DNA of 64,000 nucleotides from Macrostomum hystrix (lineage: Eukaryota > Platyhelminthes > Macrostomidae), in NCBI GenBank assembly GCA_950097015.1, contig CATNEN010000025.1, positions 806,001-870,000 of the forward strand, given 5' to 3'. The number at the start of each line of letters is the position of its first letter. Positions within the stretch are counted from its first letter, which is position 1. The notes under the pieces were generated by a model. The model saw only the letters and a program-made list of their open reading frames with translations, was not told the DNA's origin and did no database searches. This document shows positions 1-12,500 of the stretch, in pieces. The translations under genes were made by a program, and so were the position numbers.

Positions 1-215
1 CTCTCTTCTCTCTTCCCTATCTCTCTTCTCTCTTCCCCATCTCTCTTCTCCCTTCACATCTCTCTTATCTCTTCCCCATCTCTCTTCTCTCTTCCCCATC
101 TCTCTTCTCTCTTCCCCATCTCTCTTCTCTCTTCCCCATCTCTCTTATCTCTTCCCCATCTCTCTTATCTCTTCCCCATCTCTCTTCTCGCTTCCTAATC
201 TCTCTTCTCTCTTCG
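1..215. repeat. 20-bp CT-rich minisatellite
   Basis: About ten copies of a 20-bp pyrimidine-only unit (CTTCCCCATCTCTCTTCTCT and variants) run in from the window edge, so the array may continue to the left. One strand is almost purely C/T. No coding meaning: short open frames through it are repeat artefacts. Confidence 0.9.
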
Positions 216-605
216 CATTTATATTTCCCATCTCCAGTATGCAATGCAATAAAAGGCCAGGTCTAGTTGGTGGCGGCAACACAGAAGAACTAAAAGAAAC
301 ACAAGGTCCATTATAATCTTTACAGCGCGAAAGAGAGGAGCATGCCAACACACTCAAGGGAGTCGGATCGGTGTTGCTAACAAGCAGCGGCCTGTTATCA
401 GTTCGGGACCGGTTAGGAAATTGAGCTAACGATAAATTACTTGACTACAAGCTCTAGTCAAGCCTCCCTCTCCGATCTTGTTCATAGATTATTGCGGCTG
501 GGACATTTTTTTCTCTGCGGCAGGACAGATGACCGCTTATCTTTTATGGGGCTGCGGCACAGTTCTCCACAGATTACCTGGACAATGACAGCAATGAAGT
601 CCTGG
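216..605. other. unique noncoding sequence
   Basis: I see no gene, RNA or repeat in this stretch between two minisatellites. Confidence 0.5.
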
Positions 606-1022
606 GAAATTTGAAAAACAGTGAATAGATCTTCTAGATATCTGATCCAATCTACAGAGAGAGATCTGATAGATTTATAGAAAATCGATAGATCTCAGTC
701 GATAGATCTACTTAGATTCATCTGATAGATCTACGGGAATGATCCGATAGATATTCGGGAATGATCCGATAGATCTACTGGAAATTATCCGATAGATCTA
801 CAGGAATGATCCGATAGATCTATGGGAATGATCCGATAGATCTACTGGAAATTATCCGATAGATCTTCGGGAATGATCCGATAGATCTACAGGGAATAAT
901 CCGATAGATCTACGGGAATGATCCGATAGATCTACTGGAAATTATCCGATAGATCTACTGGAAATTATCCGATAGATCTACAGGGAAAGATCCAGTAGAT
1001 GTGCAGGGAAAGATCCAGTAAG
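606..1022. repeat. 22-24-bp minisatellite (GATCCGATAGATCTAC core)
   Basis: Roughly 17 units built on GATCCGATAGATCTAC followed by GGGAAT or TGGAAATT. Unit length slips between 22 and 24 bp, and the left edge is degenerate. Each unit contains the palindrome AGATCT. It lies upstream of the protocadherin gene. Confidence 0.85.
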
Positions 1023-1680
1023 ATGTGCCCTGATCGCAACGACTTGCTTGGAGTCTATGGCTGCATGCACTTCTGCACTGACAGACTCTGTCGCAATGTA
1101 CCCCTAGCAATTGCCATTCCTGTCACCTTATCAGCCTCTCGTTTTTTATAGCTCTGACTAAGCATTTATTATCGCAGTGTAAAAATGTAGATTAGAAAAA
1201 GCATCATTTTCCGTGGCATTCAGTTCACACAAGTTGCTACATGACTATGTTTTAAAAGTACTGATTTGTTCCAATACTTAGTTAGCTGGAAGCTGGATTT
1301 ATGAAATTCTCTGCTTCTCTGCTAGTCTGCTTTGACAAAGCTAATGGCGTTTGATAAAAAAGAAAGAAAACATTTTTTACGCAAGATGTTTGCAATGTTT
1401 GCAATCAATTTACTAGACACAACCAACTGCTGGTTACACAATTTTACAGGCATATTAGTCTGAAATATCATTGCGCTGTCTGATGTCTGCTGTAGTCATT
1501 GATGATCAGCAATGGTTAATAGTTTAGTAATTTCCCATCCATTTTACAGCAGTATTGCAGCTCCGTAGGTTGTTAAAAAGTTAAAAAAGGATACCAAAAT
1601 ATTTTTTAATATCTGTACAGCTAGTATTTATATGTACGCATCATGCTACTTACCTGATAAAATTCGTGATTTTTTTAAGA
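1023..1680. other. AT-rich 5' flank of the protocadherin gene
   Basis: Unique AT-rich DNA with no open frame of note and no recognised repeat. It may hold distal regulatory sequence, but nothing in it can be named. Confidence 0.5.
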
Positions 1681-1689
1681 TTCCTGTAA

Positions 1690-1823
1690 CTCCATTGGCC
1701 GCTAAGCTCACAGCCAATGGCAGAGCTGGCAGAGCTGGGTTAAAATATTATAGCGCACAAACTGAAAAAGTAGAACAGTAGGGTCAGACGAAGACCAGAT
1801 CCGACAAGCCTGAACCCGGAACA
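1690..1823 (+). promoter_or_regulatory. candidate core promoter and 5' UTR of protocadherin
   Basis: An ATTGG (1694-1698) and a CCAAT (1714-1718) form an inverted CCAAT-box pair. A TATA-like stretch, TAAAATATTATA, lies at 1741-1752. A TCAGA initiator-like site lies about 35 bp further on, near 1784. The first ATG of the signal-peptide frame is at 1824. The spacing fits an RNA polymerase II promoter with a short (~40-nt) leader. Motif matches only; the start site is inferred. Confidence 0.4.
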
Positions 1824-3566
1824 ATGCTCGAAATGTGTCAGAGCTCGGCACGGGTTTTGCTCGCCCTTCTAATCTGGCCCTCCATCGCTTCCGCTCTTCT
1901 CTCCGCCCGATTGTCTGGCTCCGTTGTCAGATTCGACATCAACGAAGACGATGGCCGACAGCCGCCACCGTCTGGACGTCGTCGACAAATTGGCCGACTC
2001 GACAATGACCAGGCGGAGCAGCAGGGCTCGCAGATTCGCTACAGCCTGCTGAGGGCTCCGGGCGACCTCCTGGCGACTCAGTTCGACGTCGATCCAGCGA
2101 CCGGTGTGCTCAGCTGCGTCAACGCCAGCGTGGATCGTGACGGGCTGTGTTCCAGCGCCGGTGCCTGCTGTGACAGCCGGCCAGTCTGCGTTATCCAGTT
2201 CCGGGTTCGGGCGATCAACAGCGACTCGCCGGACAGTAGCCGCAGCCTGCGGGTGGAAATTCAACTGCGCGACCTCAACGACAATGCGCCGACGTTTCCT
2301 AGCGCGGAGCATCGGCTGACACTGGACGAGAATGCGCACCAGGGCGAGGAAATCGCCCTGCCGGCCGCTTTGGATGCTGACGCCGACAGAAACGGCATTG
2401 AAAAGTACGAAATTATCGGCGACACTGGCGGCCATTTTCAGCTGCGCACCCTCACTCTGAATGGCGGCCGGCTGGAACCCCGTCTGCTGGTGGCCAAGCC
2501 GCTGGACCGCGAGCTGACCCCGGAGCTGCGCTTCACGCTGACGGCCAGCGACGGTGGAGTGCCTCCCCTCACCGGCCAGCTCAGCGTCCTGGTGCGCGTC
2601 AACGACAAGAATGACGAGACGCCGCAGTTTCATTTGGACAGCCTGCAGCCGCCGCTCACCGTCCGCCTGCCGGAGACGCACCCGGCTGGTCCCAGCAGGC
2701 CATTCCTGATGCTGAATGCCACCGACGCCGACTCAGGGCTCAACGCTCGTCTGCGCTATCGCCTGCGCAACCAGCAGCAAGCCGGCGCCGGTCTGTCACC
2801 ATTTTTCGTCGATTCGGCCAGCGGCGCCCTTAGCTTGTCGCGACCGTTGGACTACGAGCGCCTGCCGACGCACATCCTGATCATTGAGGCCGTCGATCGA
2901 GACGGTGGCTTCGCTGGCGGCGGCGTCGCTCCGCGCACCGGCAGCGTCACCCTGACTGTCAGTGTATTGGATGTCAATGACGAGGCGCCGGTGATTGCGC
3001 TGACGTCGCCAAGGCCAGACGGTGGCTTGAGCATCGACGAGAACTCGCAGCCGGACAGCCTCGTCGCCTGGTTGACGGTCACCGACGCTGATAGCGGAGT
3101 GCGTGGAGTCGACTGTCACCTCCAGGGCGGCGATGCCAACACCGGCTTCCGTCTTCTGGCGAAACCTGGTCCAGCCGCCGAGCAGGAGTTCGAACTCAGG
3201 ACCAACCGAATGCTGGACGCGGAGACGATGCCGACGGTGTCTCTGATGGTGGTCTGCACCGACCGCGGCCAACCGCAACTGACCAGTCAGCGCAGTCTGC
3301 GAGTGATTGTCAACAACCTCAACGATAACGCTCCGACCTTCATCCTGCCTGGCGGCTCAGGGCCCCAGCTGCGTGTCAGCGCCCCGGAGAACCAGCGGCC
3401 GGGCTGGCTCGTCTGCGGCCTCAACGCCACCGACGCAGACGGTGACGCAGTTCGATTCGAGCTGCTGGAAACCGGCAGGGCGCCGTTCCGATTGGACGAA
3501 CGCACTGGCCGACTGTACGCCACCGAGAGCTTCGACAGGGAGCTGGTGGACCAGTACCACCTGAGG
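1824..3566 (+). CDS. protocadherin exon 1 (signal peptide, EC1-EC4 and most of EC5)
   Basis: This 581-codon exon ends in phase 0 at CTGAGG before GTGAGC. The open frame runs 36 nt past the donor to a stop, but those residues do not continue the cadherin fold. Joining to 4044 restores the EC5 strand and its DDLNDNSPTF linker. Confidence 0.9.
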
Positions 3567-6500
3567 GTGAGCGCTTCGACTGTCCAGTTGGCGAAGAATT
3601 AAAAAATTCGAATCCTTAAATGAAGGGAGCTTGTAGCTGAGAGGTCGGGAGATAATAAAAATTATTATTATATTAAAAATAATAATAATAATAATTGCAA
3701 GAGGGCTACAGGCATTGGCACGCCATTCGGTGACACTTCTGAATGGGCAGAATGGGCAATTCTGCCCATTTCGCTGTCTCCTGAGCACACACACACGCAG
3801 GTGTGTACATCTGCCCTGACTTTCTCATCTACAGGCAGTGTACACTCTCACTGTGCCTCTCCCACTCCGTGGCTGCGCCTCAAATGAATGTGGCTTCGCC
3901 GCGGAATCGAGCTCAGGACATGGAGCGAGGGGCAAACGTCGAAAAAGATACTCAATAACTGAGTGCTTCGGTATCCCCAGTCCACTGACTGAAATGTCCC
4001 ACTCCTATATTTCTATTTTGTCTACAATTTTTTTCCGATCCAGGTACGACTTCATGACCTCGGCAAGCCGCCTCGCGCCTCTCTACCCCTAGAAGTTGTC
4101 GTCACAATCGACGATCTCAACGACAATTCGCCGACATTTCGACCCGCCGATGTCTACGAGTTCAGCGTGTCCGAGTCGGCGCCAGCCGGCCAGCCGCTGG
4201 GGCTGCTGCACGCAGAGGACCCGGACGCCGGGCCCAACGGCCAGGTTCAGTACAGCCTGGCCGAGTTCGCCGCCCGTCGCCGATTTCGCCTCGATCCGCA
4301 CACGGGACAGCTGGCCACGGCCACCGCTCTGGATCGTGAACTGGATGGCCCCAGGCACAGCTTCACCGTCTGGGCTGTTGATCGGGGATCACCCAGGAGA
4401 ACCGCGACAGTCCAGGTCACCGTTCTGGTGAGACTGGGCGACTTTTCTGGGAGCTGTCCTTCCATTTTTCTCTCCCAAATTTTGCACGCTCTTCCTATCC
4501 TCTCGATCATTATCTACCTCTCGTTCTTCCATTTCCTCTATTGTTCACTAGTTCTTCCGCTTCCACTAGTTATTTCTCTTCCACTAGTTCTTTTTCTTCC
4601 ACTAGTTCTTCCTCTTCCACTAGTTCAATCTCTTCCACTAATTCCACTTCTTCCACTAGTTCCACTTCTTCCACTAATTCCACTAGTTCTTCCTCTTTTT
4701 CACTAGTTCTTCCTCTTCCACTAGTTCAATCTCTTCCACTAATTCCACTTCTTCCACTAGTTCCACTTCTTCCACTAATTCCACTAGTTCTTCCTCTTTT
4801 TCACTAGTTCTTCCTCTTCCACTAGTTCTTCTTCTTCCACTAGTTCTTCTTCCACTAGTTCTTCTTCTTCCACTAGTTATTTCTCTTCCACTAGTTCTTT
4901 TTCTTCCACTAGTTCTTCCTATTCCACTAGTTCTTCCTCTTTTTGACTAGTTCTTCCACTTCCACTAGTTCTTCTTCCACTAGTTCTTCTTCTTCCACTA
5001 GTTCTTCATCTTCCACTAGTTCTTCCTCTTCCACTAGTTCTTCCTCTTTTTCACTAGTTCTTCCTCTTCCACTAGTTCATCTTCCACTAGTTCTTCCTCT
5101 TCCACTAGTTCTTCTTCTTCCACTAGTTCTTCATCTTCCACTAGTTCTTCCTCTTCCACTAGTTCTTCCTCTTCCACAAGTTATTACTCTTTTTCACTAG
5201 TTCTTCCTCTTCCACTAGTTCTTCTTCTTCCACTAGTTCTTCCTCTTCCACAAGCTTTGAGCTCTGTCTCTAAATTCTCGTATTTACTTATACTTGCATA
5301 TTGGTCCGTCTATTTTTACTCGGTGTTTCTATAGCAGGAAAAAGTAATTTTAGCATCGAGCTCGGTGATATTGTTGCTTTCTTTCTGCTGTTTACGATTA
5401 GAATGCAAATTAACTGGCTTTAGTGAAAGAGACACGATTTTTTCGATTCTCTTGCACAGTGTCAAATTTCTGGCTTAGTGAAAAACAAGCCAGAAAATAT
5501 GTATATCTCAAAGGAGAAAATTTAAACAAATTGAATGATTAAAAGTACCACTTTATTTAGCGTAATTAAAAAAGGGTTTGTCTTGACTTTCACGAAATAA
5601 GGGGCAATACTGAAATTTACACTGTCGAGATAGGAGCTAAGATCTTCGATATCTTACAAACGCTTGTAGTGCTGCTACCCCAATCTGTCTATACTTATAG
5701 GGTACTGAGGGTAAAGAGTGTCTATACAATAAATAATAGCGACAGATAAGGAGGGGGTTGGTGGAATGGTAGAAGGAGTGAGGACGGAGCCAGAGGGTAA
5801 GAAATGAATAGGAGGGGTGTGGAAAGAGAGACACAGATTGAGCCAATCAGAAACGAGGGAGAGAGAGAAATCAAGACTATCTAAGAAGTCGAACAGACAG
5901 AGAGTAGAGTAAGAGGGTGCGCGATAACACAAACGAAAACAAGTTATTAATAGTACCGAATGTAATTATATGCGACAATATTGTGTAATTCATAAAACAA
6001 TGTCCCAACCAGACAACGGGTTGTAGCCTAGTGGTTAGAGTGTCAGACTCATGACCTGAAGGTCGTGGATTCTATTCCTGACTCGACTGGAACAATTTGT
6101 GTCCTTTAGCAAGACAGTTAACAATGAATTGCTTCAGTTCACCAAGCTGTTAAATGGGTACAAGCATTAGCTGGGGGGTAATAGAAGGTGTGTCCATGGA
6201 CTGAACAGCCGTACGCAGCCTTCAGATGCGCCGCACAATAGCCATGCGGCTGTGGTGTCGAATGGAAAAATTCATTAACTCTCATGGGTCACTAAAAATG
6301 TATAGAAGATTAAACAGAGCCCATCAAAACTTAGTCTCAATTAATTCATCCAGTTTTAACGCGACACAAATACATTATTGATCAAATAAGAGAATGCAAT
6401 TAACTTTATTGAAACTATTTATTGGCAAGAGCTAACTAGAGTTGACATAAAGTAGCCAAACTATTTTATTAAAACTTAGAAATTGTGAAATTCAGAATTT

Positions 6501-9500
6501 AGAAATTCGGATTTTGTTAATTGCGGAGTCTGGGAAATTCGGAGTTTAGGAAATTCGGAGTTAAGAAAATTCGGAGTTTAGGAAATTCGGAGTTAAGGAA
6601 ATTCGGAGTTTGGAAATTGGGAGTTTGTGAAATTCGGAGTTTAGGAAATTCGGAGTTTAGGAAATTCGGAGTTTAGGAAATTCGAGTTTAGGAAATTCGG
6701 AGTTTGTTAAATTCGGAGTTTGGAAATTCGGAGTTTGGAAATTGGGAGTTTAGGAAATTCGGAGTTTAGGAAATTCGAGTTTAGGAAATTCGGAGTTTGT
6801 TAAATTCGGAGTTTGGAAACTCGGAGTTTGGAAATTGGGAGTTTGTGAAATTCGGAGTTTGGAAATTCGGAGTTTGGAAATTCGGAGTTTGTGAAATTCG
6901 GAGTTTGGAAATTCGGAGTTTGGAAATTCGGAGTTTGGAAACTCGGAGTTTGGAAATTGGGAGTTTGTGAAATTCGGAGTTTGGAAATGCGGAGATTGGA
7001 AATTCGGAGTTTGGAAATTCGGAGTTTGGAAATTCGGAGTTAATGAAATTCGGAGTTTGTTAACTTCGGAGTTTGGAAATTCGGAGTTAAGGAAATTCGG
7101 AGTTTGGAAATTCGGAGTTAAGGAAATTCGGAGTTTGGAAATTCGAGGTCTGGGAAATGCAGAGTTCAGGAAATTCGGAGTTTGGAAATTCGGAGTTAAG
7201 GAAATTCGGAGTTTGGAAATTCGAGGTCTGGGAAATGCAGAGTTCAGGAAATTCGGAGTTTGTTAAATCGGAGTTTGGTAAATTCGGAGTTTGTTAAATT
7301 CGGAGTTTGTTAAATTCGGAGTTTGGAAATTCGGAATTTGGAAATTCGGAGTTTGGAAATTCGGAGTTTGTGAAATTCGGAGTTTGGAAATTCGGAGTTT
7401 GGAAATTCGGAGTTTGGAAACTCGGAGTTTGGAAATTGGGAGTTTGTGAAATTCGGAGTTTGGAAATGCGGAGATTGGAAATTCGGAGTTTGGAAATTCG
7501 GAGTTTGGAAATTCGGAGTTAATGAAATTCGGAGTTTGTTAACTTCGGAGTTTGGAAATTCGGAGTTAAGGAAATTCGGAGTTTGGAAATTCGGAGTTAA
7601 GGAAATTCGGAGTTTGGAAATTCGAGGTCTGGGAAATGCAGAGTTCAGGAAATTCGGAGTTTGGAAATTCGGAGTTAAGGAAATTCGGAGTTTGGAAATT
7701 CGAGGTCTGGGAAATGCAGAGTTCAGGAAATTCGGAGTTTGGAAATTCGGAGTTAAGGAAATTCGGAGTTTGGAAATTCGAGGTCTGGGAAATGCAGAGT
7801 TCAGGAAATTCGGAGTTTGTTAAATCGGAGTTTGGTAAATTCGGAGTTTGTTAAATTCGGAGTTTGTTAAATTCGGAGTTTGGAAATTCGGAATTTGGAA
7901 ATTCGGAGTTTGGAAATTGGGAGTTTGTGAAATTCGGAGTTTGGAAATTCGGAGTTTGGAAATTCGGAGTCTAGGAAATTCGGAGTAAATAAAATTCTTT
8001 TTTTTCGCGCAATTTTACGTTTATGTTGCAGACTTATAAGAATATTATGAGATAATGAGGCCAATTAAAGTAATGAGTGGTTTATCTTTAAAACTTTTAA
8101 CTAATTACTGAAACTGAAAATACGTATGCTGAATTTTCTTAGTCGTCAGGACAAAGAGCCCATCTAGAAACGCATGCAGTTAAGAGAATTTCAGGCAGGA
8201 AAGCTAGACTTCGTGTTGATTTAAGCCAATTTTTCAATTCTAATCTTGCTTTTACTATCTCTGAAGTTTTTGGTGCGGCTTTCTAAAGCAGCAGATCTAG
8301 TCAGTGCGCTAAAATCCCAAGTTTTAAAGGGATAATGGGGAGCGACAGTCGACAGAGACAGGGAGACCTGAGAGGTCGCAAAGATGGAAGGCAGCTGTCA
8401 CTGGGGCCAGACTTCGGTTCGAGTTTTCCTTCCAGAATTGTCTTCCAATTCTTGCCTCCGCAGCTCCCAAGTGGGTTCCATATTTTGTTATTACTCGTTG
8501 TAACCGAGCGGCAGATCTGGGGTGGACCGGCAAAAGCCGGTAATGGTTTTAGATTGGCTAGAATGCTTGGCATTGCCCCCAAGTGACTAATTTGCTGACT
8601 TGGCAACTGTTTCTTCGGGGGGGGGGCAAAAGTCACCTGTTACAGAGCTCTGGCTTTACCCCCCAGATTACGAGGCCATTTCATTGCTGCCTGTCTTAAG
8701 TGCGTTGGGGCGCGTCGCCCAATCCATCGCGGGTTCACTTTAGCGGCAAAAATCACGGGTGGGACAAATTTCTCCGCGCCTCTTTTAGGGACTTTGTGCT
8801 GATTTTCTGCACAGGTTTACAGCTCCCGCACGCAGAGAATTTTCATGTTTCGCGCGTGAGCTTCATAAAATGCCGTCAGTCCTCTGACCTAGAAAGAATT
8901 GCCTGCAAATTGTTGTGTAGGCAAGCGAATTATGGGATTTTTCAAAGGGGATGCGGGTCGCGAGTGGAGTGGTTAAGGAACAACACAAATTATCGCCGGT
9001 TGCTAGGGCCCAACGCAGCTGCGGCTAGGCCAGGAGATGCCTCCTAATTGCTCATCAGAGCATTCCACCGTCACCGTCATTGCCAGGGCAAGAATTGATT
9101 TGCAGATTAGAAAATTTCAGGGAAAAAGTAGAGAGGATAAACTACGGACTGTTTCTCGGCCAGAAAATTACGTAATTGGCCCCAGGTAGTGTCTGGCCGT
9201 TATTTATTTAACGGCTTTAATGTAACGCTTCAGTTTGTGAAAAAATACTAGTTTTTTAATTAGTGTATCTTTCATCGTTTAAATTTCCTTTGTACGTTTT
9301 ACATAAAAAATTATGTTTAGGAAACCTTGTCTTCTTACTCGCATCGTTAATAAATTTTAATGGTAAAAATTATTTTTTAGTTTTTTAAATATAATATTAG
9401 AAAAGCTATAAATGAATACATACCTAAATAAAAGTATATGCATCCTTAAATTAAAGACATATTTAAATAAACAAAAAATAAAGAAATAAAGAAAAAACAT

Positions 9501-12500
9501 ATTAAAAAATATAATGTAAACATCAACAGAAACAATGGCATCTTTTAATAAATAAATAAAGACATAAACATAAATAAAAATAAATACAAAAAACTAAATT
9601 TATTTCCCAATAACGCCATTAAAGCATTGCATTTTTGTAATTATCTTATCCGGGAAAAATTCCGGGCATTAATAAATCTTAATGGAAATTAACGGGCATG
9701 ATATCTCTCCGCCGGGCAAACGGGTCTTGGTACAATAAGTTTATTAGCCCGAAGAAAACTTCCGGGTTGGGGATTTCACTGACGCCAAAATGATCCAAAC
9801 CTTTTCACCCCATCTCCGCAGGTTACGGACACAAACGACAATCCGCCAAGGTTCATGTTCCCGGGCCAGCCGAACTCTACCATAGACAGTTCGTTTCGAA
9901 ATCCGGCCCAGGCCACTGTGGCCGAGCTGCAGGCCAGGGATCCGGACGAGGGGGCGAATTCTGAGCTGATCTACTCACTGATAGGTACCGCTGCATCCGC
10001 AATGTACCAATGCTACTATTGCAACAATTGTTATGACTAGGAATGGCACCTAACCAAGTTGGGCCAGATGTACAGCTAGTGGCACAGTCGCAGGTATTGC
10101 GCAGCGCTTCCAAAGGCTGTGTACAGCTGTTCAGTCCGTGGACTGGGGGCAAACGCCAGACGCACTCTCAATAACTCTAGATAATGCTGGTACCCATTTA
10201 ACATCTGGGCGAACTGAAGCAATGCATAGTTAAATATCTTGCCATTGGAAGCAAATACTCGTAGTTTCAGTAGAGTCGGGAATAGAACCCCCGACCTTTA
10301 AGTCGTGTGTCCAACGCAATAACCACTAGGCTACAAACCCTGATTACTCGATTATTAGAATAAACACTAGACTACTACTACAGGGGGTCAGTGGCAAAGC
10401 GGTTAACGCATCTAGCACCAAGGTTCCTGAGCTCGATTCCGCAGCGAGGCCACATGTATTTGGGGCGCAGCCGCGGAGAGAAGGCTTGGGGCCGCTTGTC
10501 GTGCAATTTACGCCCTTGAGGGCCAACCTCCAAGGCACAGTGAGAGTGTACACTGCCTGACGATGAGAAAGTCAGGGCAGATGTACACACCCTATGTGAG
10601 TGTATGCCTGCGTACGGTATCTGTGCGTGTGTGCTCAGGTGTCAGCGAAATGGGCGAAGGTGCCTCCTCGCTGTCTGTGGGTCTAGTGTCACCATGAAAT
10701 GATGTGCCATTGCCCGCAGCCCTTCTGCAATTATTATTATTATTATTATTACTAAAACTTCTACTGCTACTCTCAAGGCAGCGACGGTGGCGGCAGATTC
10801 GGCGTGGACCCAATCAGCGGCCGCCTATTCGTGGCCCGGGACCTGAGCCCCACCGATGTCGGCACCTACCAGCTCCGCCTGTCCGTACGTGATCGCGGCC
10901 AGCCGCCATTGTCAGCCGAAATCGATCTTCGAATAGCTCTGCTCGACTTGCCGCCGGAGAAGTCGAAACAGCCGCCGCTGCTGCCGCCGCAGCCGCCTTC
11001 AATGACGGCGAGCGACCGGGGCAGGCAGAATTCGTTCTCAAATGGCAACGGCTCGGCGGGCGGCGGGCTCGGTCGCCGCGGCCTCCTATTGATCGGCTGC
11101 CTGGCAATCCCGGCAGCCATCCTGGCCCTGGTCTGCCTGGCTCTGCTGCTGCTGGCTCGCGGCCGTGGCAGATTCAGTCACCGAGATCCGACCGCAACAA
11201 CGGCGGGAATGATGACCGACGGGCTCGACTGTCGGGATGTCAAGCCGGACATCCGCCTGATTGTTGGCGGCGGCGGCCTGCCGATGTCTCGCTTTGATTG
11301 TCCTGCACCAACGGGGACATTGGGAGCGAGCACGGCAGGCGGCGGTGGCTGCGACAAGCTGAATGACTTCAAGACTGGACTGAGGGTGAGCAGCTTATAT
11401 GCTTTATGGGGATTGGGGATGAGAAAATATGGGGATTGGGGATGAGAAAATATGGGGATTGGGGATGAGAAAATATGGGGATTGGGGATGAGAAAATATG
11501 GGGATTGGGGATGAGAAAATATGGGGGTTGGGGATGAGAAAATATGGGGATTGGGGATGAGAAAATATGGGGATTGGGGATGAGAAAATATGAGGATTGG
11601 GGATGAGAAAATATGGGGAGTCGGGATGAGAAAATATGGGGATTGGGGATGAGAAAATATGGGGATTGGGGATGAGAAAATATGGGGATTGGGGATGAGA
11701 AAATATGGGGATTGGGGATGAGAAAATATGGGGATTGGGGATGAGAAAATATGGGGATTGGGGATGAGAAAATATGGGGGTTGGGGATGAGAAAATATGG
11801 GGATTGGGGATGAGAAAATATGGGGATTGGGGATGAGAAAGTATGGGGGTTGGGGATGAGAAAATATGGGGATTGGGGATGAGAAAATATGGGGATTGGG
11901 GATGAGAAAATATGAGGATTGGGGATGAGAAAATATGGGGATTGGGGATGAGAAAATATGGGGATTGGGGATGAGAAAATATGAGGATTGGGGATGAGAA
12001 AATATGGGGATTGGGGATGAGAAAATATGGGGATTGGGGATGAGAAAATATGGGGAGTGGGAGAGTGAATGGGAGAGTGAATGGGAGAGTGAATGGGAGA
12101 GTGAATAGGAGAGTGAATGGGAGAGTGAATAGGAGAGTGAGTGGGAGAGTGAATAGGAGAGTGAGTGGGAGAGTGAATAGGAGAGTGAGTGGGAGAGTGA
12201 GTGGGAGAGTGAATAGGAGAGTGAATGGGAGAGTGAATGGGAGAGTGAATGGGGGAGTGAATGGGAGAGTGAGTGGGAGAGTGAATAGGAGAGTGAGTGG
12301 GAGAGTGAATAGGAGAGTGAGTGGGAGAGTGAATAGGAGAGTGAATAGGAGAGTGAATGGGAGAGTGAATGGGAGAGTGAATGGGAGAGTGAATGGGAGA
12401 ATGAGTGGGAGAGTGAATAGGAGAGTGAGTGGGAGAGTGAATAGGAGAGTGAATGGGACAGTGAATAGGAGAGTGAGTGGGAGAGTGAATAGGAGAGTGA

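Noticed and set aside
4541-5200. Ser/Thr-rich mucin-like open frames after protocadherin exon 2
   Set aside because: They lie downstream of a good GTGAGA donor, are pure minisatellite, and removing them restores the TDTNDNPPRF linker between cadherin repeats 6 and 7.
8700-9047. 115-codon open frame in protocadherin intron 2
   Set aside because: No recognisable motif, starts at a non-ATG codon (TGCGTTGGG context), and its composition is like the surrounding intron.
10381-10450. Possible functional tRNA gene at a SINE head
   Set aside because: A and B boxes are present, but there is no closed acceptor stem or 3' end, and the same head is followed by the same 300-bp body at several loci.
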